In this document: in pieces, positions 33,491 through 44,999 of the stretch
Layout of the letters: each line of letters opens with the position of its first letter
Numbering within the stretch: the first letter of the stretch is position 1
NCBI GenBank assembly: GCA_037447655.1
Contig: JBBHKE010001647.1
Span: forward strand, 150,089-214,088
DNA: 64,000 bases
Reading direction: 5' to 3'
Origin: Zygnema cylindricum
Taxonomy: Eukaryota > Streptophyta > Zygnematophyceae > Zygnematales > Zygnemataceae
The notes under the pieces: generated by a model
What the model saw: the letters and a program-made list of their open reading frames with translations, nothing else
What the model was told of the DNA's origin: nothing
The model's database searches: none
Made by a program: the position numbers and the translations under genes

Positions 33491-36400
33491 GTCTATTTTT
33501 AATTTTTCTTTTAATCCACATTTTTCCCTGCAGTATTTTAATTTCGGCGAGGGTACAGGTTTGGTCATCATGTCCGCTACCATTTCCTCATCAGATCTAT
33601 ATACAAGATTCACTATTTTATTCTCAACTTTTTCTCTTACAAAACTTAATCTTATGTCCATATGTTTAGCCTTAAAATGATGTTTTGGATTTGCTGCAAT
33701 TGCTATGGCCGCTTGATTATCACAAAACACTTCATGCACTCCCTCCTTCATATACCCAAGTTCTTGCAGCAAGGACTTGACCCACATCAACTCTTTCACA
33801 GCAGAACAAGAGGCCATGTACTCAGCCTCCATGGTGGACTGTGCAACCACCTTTTGTTGCTTACTGCTCCAACAGCATGCACCTTCCCCAACATACAACA
33901 CATACCCAGAAGTGCATCGTCTCATAGGTGCGTCCCCATAACTGGCATCACTCCAAGTAGTGATGTCAGTGTGCTCCCCTCCCAAATGCAACCATAACTC
34001 TCTGGTTCCAACCAGATATCTCATGACTCTCTTGGCTGCCTCCCAATCCCTCTTCCTAGGATCATTCAGACTCCTACTGAGTACTCCAACTGCTGCCGCT
34101 ATGTCCGGCCTGGTACAATTCATAAAATAGATTAAACTTCCTACGACCTGTCTATAAGGGATAGTCTTCATAAACTCTCTCTCTTCAATACTCATTTGAT
34201 CATCTAAGATAATTACTCCTCCTTCTACACTCCCATCACTTACTTTTTTCAAGTCCATGGGAGTGGTACAACTGTTAGCATTTTCCATCTGGAATTTCTC
34301 AAGCATATTACCTATTGCTTCTTTCTGAGTAAGTCTGATAATCTTCTTCCCCCTATCTCTCTCCATTTGAATCCCCAAAATATATTTTGCCTCCCCTAAA
34401 TCCTTCATATCAAATCTGCTTCTAAGTTCTGTTTTTAACTTATTGATCTTTTCCAAGGATTTACTCAACACAAGCAGATCATCCACATAAATTGCAATAA
34501 AAATGACACCATTCTCATCTTCACACATATAGATAGAATGGTCAGAGCTTATACGGATATATCCCAGACTAGTAAGAAACTCATCTAGTTTCTTGTTCCA
34601 CTGTCGGGGAGCCTGCTTTAGTCCATATAAGGACTTTATGAGCCTGCAGACTTTGCTCTCTTCTCCTTCCTCCACGAACCCCTCGGGTTGTCTCATGAAA
34701 ATTTCTTCCTCTAACTCACCATTAAGAAACGCAGTCTTAATGTCCATCTGATGGATTTCCATGTCTTCCGCTGCTGCCAGGCTGAGGAGAATCCTTACTG
34801 ATGGGAACCGAACAACTGGAGCAAAGGTCTCCTCATAGTCAATCCCTTCCTTTTGGGTGAACCCCTTCGCTACCAATCGAGCCTTATATCTTTCAATGGT
34901 ATTATCTGGGTTCAGTTTTAGTTTAAATACCCATTTACACCCAATAGGTTTTCTGTCTGGAGGACAATCTGCTAATTCCCAGGTATTTGCTTCCATGATA
35001 GAAGCCATCTCATCATTTATAGCTCTAATCCATCTTTCTTTCTCTGGACTATTCACTGCCTCCGAGTAAGACTGAGGCTCATCAGGGTGAGATAGCTTAG
35101 TTACCTTATGAGCGACTTGTTTTTCCTGTAATCTTTTGCTGCTCCTTCTTCCTCCCTCAAACTCTGAAGCAAGAATGGATGGAAGTCTTGGATTTCTTCT
35201 CACTGTTTCATCGGCTCCCCTGTCCATGGAAACCGGTTCTTGTCCCGCTTCTTCTATCTCCTCGAAGTCCATAGGAGTATGTGAGGTTTCCGGTGAGTCT
35301 CCTGTATCTTGGATCTCCCCTGAATTTGTAATCACGGTGTCACCCATATCCCTTTCGGGAACGACCGAGTTCTCCTCACTTTCAGACTCAAATCTGATCC
35401 TAATCTTCTTTGTATATTTGAAGGGGTCAAATGACTTCCCTTCATCCATGACAACTAAGTGTTTGACCAGAATGATATCTTTCTTTGCCAAGTCATATAC
35501 TCTATATCCCTTAACATCCTCATCATATCCCACAAAGTATCCAGGTTTTCCCTTAGCATCTAGTTTCCAGTTTTTCCTATCCGTGTCAAGACTGTAAACT
35601 TGGCTACCAAATACTTTAAGGTGTGAGATATCTGGTTTCCTTCAAACCCATCTCTCATAAGGTGTGACTCCCTTTACTGCTGAGGTGAGGACTCTATTCT
35701 TAATATAGTTGGCACAGTTCATTGCCTCTGCCCAAAATCTCTTTCCTATTTTCTTGTCTGCCAACATACTGCATGCACTATCTCCTAGTGTTCTATTCAA
35801 CCTCTCAGCTACCCCATTTTGTTCCGGGTTATATGGTACAGTTTTCTGGTGTTGCACTCCCTCATCTCTCAGATATTCCTCAAACTGGTTAGAGGTATAT
35901 TCCCCCCCATTATCACTCCTTATCCTCTTAATAGGGGTTTCATGCAACTTCTCACTCCAAGCTTTATATTCTTTGAAGTAAGTGGATGCTTCAGACTTAT
36001 TTTTCAGAAAGTAGACTCTAGAGTATCTAGACCAATCATCAGTTATTGTCATCATAAACCTCTTTCCTCCAACCGAAGGTACTTTTGCAGGTCCCCAAAT
36101 ATCTGTGTGGACCAAATCTAACACTTTCTCACCTCTATATGTGGCGGCTTTGGGAAAGGGAAGTCTGTGAGCCTTACCTTGAGCACAACCACTACAATCA
36201 TCCATTATTTCATTATCCCCAAACTGAATGCCATCTACTACCCCAAGCTTTTTCATTTCCCTTAACCTATCAAAATGCACATGCCCCAAACGCTTATGCC
36301 AAATCATTACCTTAGGAACACCAACATAGTAAGCATTCTTCTTTTCATTACTCAAGTTAAGCCTAAACATTCCTTGGCTACCCTTATCTGCTGTGAGGTA

Positions 36401-37837
36401 AACTTCATTCCCATACTTAGCTGTAAAGACTCCCTTTCTGGTGAAGGTATCAAACTCTTTGTCATCTAACACAGACGTAGAGACAAGATTTTTACTCAGC
36501 TGAGGAATGTAAAGTACATCTGAGAATGTAAGTATAGAGGTCTTACCCTCCACTAAGACTTTCAGATCTACTGATCCCACTAGATCTGTAGTAACCACTC
36601 TCCCATCCCCATACTCTATCTCTACAGTAGGAATCTTTCGTAGCTTAGTGAAGAGTTCTTTATCACGGCACATATGCATGGATGCACCTGAGTCAATGAT
36701 CCATCCTTCCTGTGGAGCTTCCCGAATTGCTCCAAGGGCACACTTCTGCCTCCGAGGGATCTCCTTCTCCTCCAGACTCTCGTCAAGAAGAAGCTCCCCA
36801 TCCTCCTCAGATGACTCATCCTCGATTTCTCCTGACACTTTTGTAACCACAAGTGCCTTTTTCTTCCCTCCGGAAGAACCCCCTCCACGGTTTTCTTGGA
36901 GCCTCAGCTCTGACAACTTCACACAATCTGCAATAAAGTGTCCAGGCTTTTTGCAATAATGACAAAGACCCTTTGGGGGCCTCTGTCCCCCAGAATTATC
37001 TCTTTCCCCTCTATAAGGTTTCTTCGGATCCTTCCCCCATCGGTCCCCTCCTGCTGCTAGAGCTTGAATGCTCTTTCCTCCTCTCCTAATCTCCATTGTG
37101 TTTTCCTGCACAAGTATCATCCTGACTACTGTGTTCCATTTCCATGAACTATCAGGCATTCCCTGTTCTCGGTATACTATGTTTTCGAACTCATCTGGTA
37201 ATTTCATGATAAGGGTGTTAACTTTCATTTTCATTGTACCTGTCCACCCGGCACTTTCCATTTCCATATACAAACAAGAAAGATCATTACAGTAATCTAC
37301 CATCTTTCCTCCTTTGTAAGTGTAACTCAATAGCTTTTGCTCAGCCAACTGGAGCTCCTGAATAGTTCCAGCTCTATAAATCTCCACCAAACTCTCCCAC
37401 AATTCCTCTGCCTTGTAAATGTGAAGATGAGGAGTGGCCAAACCTTGAGTGAGGTGCCTCAAAATGAAGTTCTTGGCAGCCATGTTTACATCCTCCCACA
37501 TTTGAGTATCGTTCTCCACGGTCTTCACGGTCGCCGTTCGCGATACTGTGGCAATAGGAGTGAGGGGTATCTCCTTCCCTTTCTCCTTTTCGGACACACT
37601 GCTGTCCCCATCATCTGCCTCCTCCGCTGAGGCAGCCGTTGTTGCAGAAAACCTTACTCCCCCAAATCCTGGTGGAGTTCCCGAAGGTGGACGTTTCACT
37701 TGTCCACTGACAATACCCCAGTATCGTTTTTCACACAAAGCTCCCATCATCATGGCTTCCCAATAGATGAACCCAGATCCATTGAAGGTGGGCACCCTAG
37801 AGGGTGGGGCCATAACCTGCAATTTTGTGTCCTCCAT
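33488..37837 (-). pseudogene. Copia gag-pol polyprotein, one in-frame stop
   Basis: One 1450-codon frame is interrupted only by TGA at 35642-35644 (codon 732), in ERWV-stop-RKPDISHLKVFG. Domains in order: gag; CCHC knuckle C292-x2-C295-x4-H300-x4-C305; protease IDSGAS at 381-386; integrase HHCC (H514, H519, C548, C551) and D579, D642, E678; integrase C-terminal part; RT with KTAFLNGELEEEIFM and YVDD at about 1117-1120; RNase H with MEAEYMA and CDNQAA. It ends GLKEKLKID. Integrase before RT fixes the Ty1/copia class. The missense-free remainder implies the stop is recent, possibly a CGA/GGA to TGA change. A recoded stop is an alternative but is not usual at this position, inside the integrase C-terminal region. 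A start at 37811-37813 (MAPPSRV) is equally possible. Confidence 0.93.
37805..37817 (-). other. Primer-binding site, half-tRNA(iMet) type
   Basis: GGTTATGGCCCCA directly follows the 5' LTR. Drosophila copia uses an internal initiator-tRNA-Met fragment with a GGTTATGGGCCC-like PBS, so this fits a half-tRNA primer rather than the usual 3'-end PBS. It also contains an in-frame ATG of the gag frame. Confidence 0.55.
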
Positions 37838-38821
37838 TGGACTACAGAATACAGGAAGCCTCTAGATAGTTTTTAACTAACCCACTTTAAGCCACGACCA
37901 CTTTTGCCTAAGAAGGCAAACTGAGAATTTGACTGCACCCCTGTGTAGCCTGGACTCCCCTGAGTCCGTAGCAAAAAGAATCACTGAAAACGGCCAACCA
38001 GGCGATAAGTTATGAGCCGGCAAAAATGCCAATTTATACAAAGCTCTCTTAGAGAGAGGTGTCTGTCTACCAAATATTTTCTAAGTCCTAAATCCCTCTC
38101 ACAACCCCTATCTACTAAAGTACGAACCAATCGTATCACAGTAAAGTACAGAAAGGTACTATGGCCGATGTACTTTCTGTACGGCCGGTGTACGACAAGG
38201 CTCTTGAGTGGACGCGTGTCATTTTTCCACTTGTCCGTACTTCCTCCGGAATTCCCGCGACCGAATGTCATCCTTCCACGCGGCGCCACGTCATGCCACG
38301 TCCATAAAATCCAAAGTGACCATTCCGCGATCTCGGCGACGACGTGCGCCGTCGGATTAAATCCGACATTAAATGTCGACCGTTAAAAATGTCTGTTTCA
38401 TTTGTTTCGTGCGACATGACGTTTCGCACTAAATCTTAACAAGTTCTATGTTCATTTCGTTTCATATTCTAGTTAGATCATTTCGGTATTATACAACAGT
38501 TTATATATGAATGAAACCCTATATTATCTAACGGACTTCTACGACAGACAGGTTAGAGCTAACGGCTACGCCGCGCTCTACCGGTCGGGGGTTCGAGTCC
38601 TGTCGGACTCAACCTTTTGTTGAGAGTGACTTAAGTCACTCTTTAGTCCTTCCTATGGAGCTGAGGCAGCCATGGCTCCATCGCTCTCTCTCTCTTTCAG
38701 TGACTACAACAAGTATGGGGGAGAGAGAGAAGAGATGGAGGCAGGCTGCCATCATTTCTTATATATGTTTCCGCTAATTTATTTTAAACTAGAAAATACA
38801 AAAAAACTACTTATTTCAACA
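37818..38821 (-). repeat. 5' LTR of copia element
   Basis: Near-identical partner of 32474-33474. The first ATG of the long polyprotein frame (37835-37837) lies just inside its R/U5 end. Confidence 0.93.
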
Positions 38822-40289
38822 GATAGTGCCGACTTTCAACTTGATATAAATCCACATGACTGACCCCTTGACAATCTGACACCCAATATAGCTCCACCCT
38901 TCTGAAATGACACTTTCTGTGTGCTCAGTTCCACCACAGAATGCAAAGTTAGAATATGAGATTTGGACACATTCATCCACTTTGACTTTCCCTTAGAAAT
39001 GCAGCCACCAAGGCAGGCAAAAATTCTGATCGACTACACCCCTGTGTAGCCTGGACTCCCTTGAGTCCGCAACATCAAGAATCACTGAAATTGGTCAACT
39101 GAGTTGATTGTTAAGGCAGGCCAAAGTTTGCCATTTATACAAGGTGCTCTCTGGGAGAGTCAACTACCTACCAGAAATATTCTAAGTCCTAGTCCCTCTC
39201 TAAACCCCTTCTACTGAAGTACGGCGCCAATCAAAGGACTGTAGCGTACATAAAAGTACTGGCGCCGGAATACTTTTTGTACGGCAACTGTACGGCAAGA
39301 CCATACAGGTGATAAATGTCACATCCAAACTTGTTATCTTGCGCTTCGGAGATTCCGCAATCCTCCTGCGCATTTCCAAGTGTCATCCGAAGTGGCGGCG
39401 TCAGTAAACGCCAAGGCGGCCATTCCGGAATCTCGGCTATCACCACGGCCGTCGATTAAATCCGGTATTCATTCTTACTCGTCTAAAATGTGCGCGGTAT
39501 TTGTTTTGCCGTAGAAACAAATGCGCGGTATTAGTTTCGCGTAAACCGTACTACTCTAAACTGTTTCTATGTACTAAGGATCTATTCGCGCCGTTAAATG
39601 AATTCGTCTACGCGTACATATTTATATAATTATCAAACCCCTTATGTCTTAGCACTAGTCCTATACTAAACGCACAAAGCTAACGGCTATATTGACGCAC
39701 GGCAGGTTCCATGATCAATTCCTGGGTCTGTCAATACTTTTGGTAAACCCATCTTTTTCTGCTACCTGTCTGCTACAAAGCTTTAGGCATCCATGGCTCT
39801 ATCACCCTACCCACCCTTCAGTGACTGCAACAAGTGTGGGGGCGTGACTACAACAAGTGTGGGGGCTTGGTGAAGGGAGTTAGAGGTAGACCGCCTCTAC
39901 CTTTTTCCTATTATAATACAGACCTAGAAAATACTCAAATATCAACATTTTACACAGTAGAAAACGTGGTTGTTGGGCGAATATGTGCGAACGTGATGTT
40001 TGACAACCATATTATATCCCCTTTTTAGAGCGCATATTCTTATGTGTCCGTGGTTACTAAAACTCATTAATTATACTTTTTAACTTAAAAAGGTACATTT
40101 TTGTATGGTCTGACACTGTCCGTACACCACACTAAATAAATGATGACTTACTTCTGTTTTTTACGGTTAAAAAAAAATATCCCTAAATAGAGAATAGAAA
40201 AAAAAAGAACGAGTCACGCTGATAGAGAATTAAAAATAAAAAGCGGGACGGAATTAGCGTACACTACGCTTATAGCGATGGGCGGTCTA

Positions 40290-41100
40290 GTAGTGGGTGC
40301 AACAACTATTATTACCAGCTACAGCTGCAGTAGTTGCAGTAGTTGCACTTGCTGGAGTTGCGAACAACTGCTAGTACAACCAGCTAAACAACTACTAGTA
40401 CTACCCTCTACAGCTGTAATAGTGACACCACCACCACCTGTAGTTGCCACCTACAGTACAAGAAGTAGTAGTAGGTAGTACTACCTGCTTGCAGCTGCCA
40501 GCTGCAGTACTGGCACTTGGAGAAGCTAGTACTACCAGTTGCACTTGCAGTATCAGTTGCACTAGTATTGGCGGTAGCAGTATTGGCGGTAGCAGCTAGT
40601 ACTAGTAGCTAGTACTATCACCTAATGTGGCACTGTCAATTGCACTAGTACTCGCAGTAGCAGCTAGTACTACCAGCTGCTCTTGCAGTATCAGTTGCAC
40701 TAGTATTGGTGGTAGCAGCTAGTACTAGTAGCTAGTACTATCACCTGGTGTGGCACAGTCAATTGCACTAGTACTCGTAGTAGCAGCAAGTACTACCACC
40801 TACAATGGCACTGTAAGTTGCACTAGTATTAGCAACAGTAGTTGCTAGTGGCAGCAGCAATAGCTACAGCAATAGCTAGCTAGTGGCAGCAGCAATAGCT
40901 ACAGGAGTAGCTAGTGGCAGCAGCAGTAGCTAGTACTACCAGCTGCATAGCTCTAATACTGCCGGCAGCAGTAGCTCTAATAATGCTGCAGCAGTAGCTC
41001 TAATACTGCCGGCAGCACTAACAGTAGTACTAGGAACACCATTAGTACTGCCGGTACTAGTAGCAGTAGTACTAGCAACACCACTAGTACTACCAACAGT
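40290..41100. repeat. AGTACTACCAGCTGC minisatellite, right block
   Basis: The same word set as the left block resumes directly after the TA of the MITE. Includes a local ~140-bp duplication with GCAGCTAGTACTAGTAGCTA near 40590 and 40715. Confidence 0.8.
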
Positions 41101-41104
41101 AACA

Positions 41105-41291
41105 CGAATTTATAGATTAAAAAAGAATAGGAGTTTCGATATATTGGGATTCGATATAACGGCAATATATGGGCGATATATCGTGATATTTCGATTTTTT
41201 GATATATCGAAGCGATATATCGATTATCGGCAACCTAAAATTCGATATATATCATATGTCGACAATTGGTCCTTGATACCCAACACTAAAC
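41105..41291. mobile_element. hAT-MITE fragment
   Basis: Dense CGATATAT words end in the inverted terminus TTGATACCCAACACTA at 41291, the complement of TAGTGTTGGGTATC at 22868. Confidence 0.5.
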
Positions 41292-41408
41292 ATAATAGTA
41301 TGTGTACGAAAGAAAATAACATAGGATATTGACTCATATCATTTTGTCCAATTTGATTTGAAACATCAGAGAAATAATTCACATTAGGGTGAACCTCTAT
41401 ACGTACCA

Positions 41409-41680
41409 TTTTATTTATTTTTTTTGAGAACAATCTTAAGCGAAGTTGTATTAGATTCTACAATCTTATGGGAATGAGTCTCAACCGTCCGAGTTTATAT
41501 TATTTCGCATCTGCGACTTAATCGCTCAAAGTCTCAAACAATCTAGTTTGTGGTCAATATCCTCACGAATAACCATATCCACACATTGTTGATTAGGCCG
41601 AGGCTCGAACCTGGGAATATATACTTACCTACTAAATAAAATATGCACAAACCAGTACGCCACCACCTCAATGTTGAGCT
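41409..41680 (-). mobile_element. tRNA-derived SINE candidate
   Basis: On the minus strand an A-box-like GGTGGCGTACTGG (41652-41664) is followed about 40 bp later by a B box GGTTCGAGCC (41602-41611). A unique body of about 170 bp follows, then an A-rich tail AAAAAAAATAAATAAAAT near 41409-41428. Order and spacing fit a tRNA-derived SINE. Target duplications were not identified. Confidence 0.55.
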
Positions 41681-42015
41681 TGATAATTCCCTAAATATTT
41701 ATTTCTGGCTTTTTTAAGAGCCACCGGACCATATTACACCTCGATAATGGACAACAATCTCGTGCAAATTTCTCGTGTGAATGTGAGAGCTGTAACATTG
41801 GCCGCCTCAACCAAAATAAGACTCACAGCTTTGGGACTATTTCTAGTTGATCTTTTTTTGTGAGTATTCTTGCCTTACATTTGCTTACTTAATAAATAGC
41901 TTATGGAGACTATTATAATATTTAATCATGCTACTCCCTGCAAGTTTGTCTTAGTAATCGTTTCATCTTTATTTAATAACTTTTAAGAACTATTAATCAT
42001 TATTTTCATGTATGA

Positions 42016-42560
42016 ATGAAAAAACACTCTCCGTATCACCCTCTCCCCCTTTTTCCCTCTCTATTCCCATCTCTCGACCTCTCTTTCCCTCTCTCTCCCA
42101 CTCTCTCACCCTTTCTCCTCTCAAGCCTTCTCTCTCTACTTTTACCCTCCCCCTCTCCCTTTAACCCTCGCTCTCCCCCTCCCTCTCCTCCTACGTCATC
42201 CGATCCTCTCCCTCTCCCTCTCCTCCTTTCCTTCCTCTCCACTGCTCTTCATCCCACTCTCCCACTCTCTTGCCATTCCTTTCTCCCTCTCTCCCACTCT
42301 GAAACTCCCCATTTCACCCTCTGGCCTCCCTTTCCCCCTCCACCTTCCTCTCATCCTCTCCCCCTCTCTCCCTCTCCCTTTCTCTTTTCCTCGTTATCTC
42401 CCTCTCTCGCCACCTCGTCCTTCCCCTCATCTTCCCCCTTTTTCCGTCTCCATCTCTCTGCCCTCTCTCCCAATCACTTTACCCCCCACTTTTCCATCTT
42501 TCCCCCTAACCCCTCCTCTCCCCCTCCCACTGTCCCTCTCTTTGAATCTTCGTATATCCT
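42016..42560. repeat. Long CT/CCT pyrimidine tract
   Basis: About 540 bp of CCCTCTC/CTCTCCC words give Ser/Pro/Leu-rich frames on + and Arg/Glu/Gly frames on -. No conserved protein seen. 41690-42015 upstream and 42560-42740 downstream hold nothing recognised. Confidence 0.8.
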
Positions 42561-42749
42561 CCTCACCTTGCCTCCTAATTTTCTTTACCGCGTGGCCGCT
42601 CGCTTTCTTTCTGCACCTCTCACACTACCCCCTTGCCGCTTGCCCATGCTTGTTCTTAGTTTTTGTTTTATTATTGCTTTTGTGGATAGCTATTGGCACA
42701 CAGAGAACTACATGACAACTACATCGTTAATCTTTATTAACGTTGAGAA

Positions 42750-43053
42750 ATTATTAGTGTTAAAAAATAATTTGCATTATTAACACTCATTAGGATTTTC
42801 ATTTTTTTTGAAAAAAATGTTTTATACTAATTGATCATTAATTCTAATTTTGGAACAATAGATCTCCCATCAGGATCTTCACCGTAAAATAGGTAAAAGT
42901 ACAAAATCTGACAAATCGTACACTAACGCTAATTCTGTAGAACCGTAATTAATTAAAGGAAAATTTAGTATTATCAATTCTATTTCAAGTTTTGGAATCA
43001 AAATTTGGGGGCGCTGATATAAGTTCATAACGTTAATAATGTTTCGCGATGTA
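42750..43053. mobile_element. Degenerate TA-MITE relative
   Basis: Left TTATTAGTGTTAAAAAAT-like and right CGTTAATAATGTTTCGCGATGTA-like ends, with ACAAAATCTGACAAATCGTA in the middle, as in the 32184 copy. Strongly decayed. Confidence 0.4.
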
Positions 43054-43532
43054 GTTGATTGGAAGCATTCCATCATCTATCGGTCAAGTGACATATCTCC
43101 TATACTCGTAAGACACATCACGGTCACATCAAGGTATGGTTGTGTTGCAAAAAAAAAAAAATAGTGTTGTGTATCGTCATTATTTATAGCGATAAAACAT
43201 ATACCGATAACTATCGGATATCGAATGGTGAGGGGACCCAATATATTGCTATGTATCTAAAAATCGCAAAAACGATTTTTGCTACACCAGGTAGCTGTCA
43301 GAAATTGTACTTTTGAAATACAGTTTCGTACAAGCTACGTACTTTGAAGTGCAGATTTGATGGTCAATCCGTCCAACAACTTTGATTGGTGAAATATTGT
43401 AATGGCGATTAAAAAACTGTCGCGCTTGCGAACGTCGACCGTCATGAAAAAAAACAATTCACACGGCCGACGCAGGTTTACTGTAATAAAACTGAGGCAC
43501 CCACATATAAATAAAATGAATGCGCGCAGGTA

Positions 43533-44274
43533 CACCGCGCATCGTTATTAGTGTCAAAGTTTAAATAGTGTGGAAGTAAATATATCGTCATTGACGCTAA
43601 TTAATATATATATATATATATATTTTTTTAAAAGGTCTATTCTAATTTCGGCGTTTATGCTAATTTGGGAACAGCAAAAATGGAAAATCCGTTGCACGAT
43701 TATATACATTAAAATATGTACCCGTACAAAATATTAAATATCGTACGCCGTCGTGAAATTGAAATATTCGTACATGTAAGACTAATTTACTTGTTAGAAC
43801 AATCCAGTTTTTTTAGCGCACGATCCTATGCGTTCGCGTCCGATTTAACTCATTTTTTGTAAAAAAATCACTTGAAAAAGTACATTTATGTACGGTCTGA
43901 CATAGACCGTACACCACACTATTTAGATATTATTGTAATTCGTCCTTTACCCTATTTTGTACGGTACACCGCCAATCGCTATTAGAGTCAAGGATTAAAT
44001 AGCGTCAAAAAACAATTAGCGTTATTGATTCTAATTTAGTACCTGTGACGTGGCAGATTATGGTCCACGTATTTAAATAGCGTTATTAATTGTATTTCAG
44101 GTTTTTTTTTTGAAAAAAGGGCACCGAATTGGCGTTACATACTCTAATAGCGATTGGCGGTGTACCTTATTTAACGTCAAGGAAAAATTAAAATCATGTA
44201 TCTTTTTTGAGGAAAAAAATCAAAATTTTAAGAACCCAAATTCGTGTCGTTGACACTAATAACGATGCGCGGTG
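43533..44274. mobile_element. TA-target MITE carrying a second MITE
   Basis: Starts CACCGCGCATCGTTATTAG and ends CTAATAACGATGCGCGGTG. TA flanks at 43531-43532 and 44275-44276. Longer than the 540-bp copies because of the insert at 43967-44162. Confidence 0.8.
43967..44162. mobile_element. Nested 196-bp TA-target MITE
   Basis: Termini CACCGCCAATCGCTATTAG and CTAATAGCGATTGGCGGTG are exact inverted repeats, with TA at 43965-43966 and 44163-44164. The paralogous element at 11752-12303 has the uninterrupted site GTACGGTACCTTAATTAACG (TA at 12192-12193), directly showing insertion into TA. Confidence 0.92.
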
Positions 44275-44280
44275 TAGTTA

Positions 44281-44668
44281 CTCACTTCACTTGAGCTCCT
44301 CTGTGAAAGCACACACCGACATTTGACTTAGCCGCAAAAATTGAATCTAATCATGAACCGTTACGCTGAACTTGAACACAAATTAAAGGACGACATACGA
44401 CATGTATAAACTCGCACGAAACAAAATAAACTTCATACAAATATAAAAGTGACCCGCGTATAAATATCAATGAAACTAAAATGACGTGTCGTCACGCGCG
44501 ACCAAATGAAGCCACAGTATTTACTAATCAACATTTTTACATTGAAAACGTACTTCACATTGATTTTGCCACACTATTTACGATTCAACATCCTTACATT
44601 GAATAAGTACTTCACATTGATTCACATTGTCGGTGTGTGCTTTTAGAGTGGAGCTCACGTGAAGTGAG
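44281..44668. mobile_element. MITE with CTCACTTCAC termini
   Basis: About 40-bp inverted ends (CTCACTTCACTTGAGCTC and GAGCTCACGTGAAGTGAG; GCACACACCGAC and GTCGGTGTGTGC further in). TA on both sides. 388 bp, non-coding. Confidence 0.7.
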
Positions 44669-44999
44669 TAACTACTTGCGCACAACCATTTTATTTATAT
44701 GTGGCTTCCTCAGTTTTATTACAATACACCTGCACCGGCTGTGTGAATTGTTTTTCTTTTCATGACGGTTGACGTTTGCAAGCGCGACCTGTTTTTAAAC
44801 CGCCGTTTCAATATTTCCGCCGTTTCAATATTTCGCTAGTCAAAGTTGTTCGACGGATTAACCGTCAAATCTGAACTTAAAGGTACGTAGCTTGTTTGAA
44901 ACTGTACTTCAAATGTACAATTTCTGACAACTACCTGCGCGCAGCAAAAAATGTATTTGCGATTAGCAATTCGCTATGTTCTGACTGTTAGCGTTCAAT

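Larger units (their letters stand above)
32474..38821 (-). mobile_element. Full-length Ty1/copia LTR retrotransposon
   Basis: Two LTRs (32474-33474 and 37818-38821) begin TGTTGAAATAAGTAG and end TTGCA in element orientation. The 5-bp duplication GATAG flanks the element (32469-32473 and 38822-38826). PBS- and PPT-like sites lie just inside. The LTRs differ at about eleven substitutions and two small indels by eye (roughly 1% divergence), so the insertion is fairly recent. The polyprotein frame is uninterrupted except for one TGA. Confidence 0.95.
32410..39947 (-). mobile_element. Old solo LTR of the same copia family, split by the young copia
   Basis: Left piece 32410-32473 starts TAAAATTCTATAGGCTCCAT, aligning with the plus-strand start of the young LTR (TGCAATTCTGTGTCCTCCAT). 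Right piece 38827-39947 ends CTCAAATATCAACA, aligning with CTTATTTCAACA. The 5-bp duplication TTTTA flanks it (32405-32409 and 39948-39952). About 1185 bp without the insertion. The terminal TG has decayed to TA. Confidence 0.7.
32184..40287. mobile_element. TA-target MITE split by LTR insertions
   Basis: The left end CACCCCCAATCGCTATTAG follows TA at 32182-32183. The right end GCTTATAGCGATGGGCGGTC is followed by TA at 40288-40289. Satellite sequence lies on both outer sides. The pieces 32184-32409 and 39953-40287 together resemble the 10968-11507 MITE, including the GGTACATTTTTGTATGGTCT-like segment near 40090. Confidence 0.65.
43262..44968. mobile_element. Composite inverted-repeat element, second copy
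   Basis: Homologous to 10678-12571. Left arm 43262-43532 (AAAACGATTTTTGCTACACC to GCGCGCAGGTA). Right arm about 44672-44968 (ACTTGCGCACAACC to CTGCGCGCAGCAAAAAATG). Here only the left arm carries the TA-MITE. The right-arm site is empty. Confidence 0.65.

Noticed and set aside
42016-42783. 255-codon Pro/Ser/Leu frame
   Set aside because: Pure pyrimidine-tract translation without splice sites, homology or codon structure.
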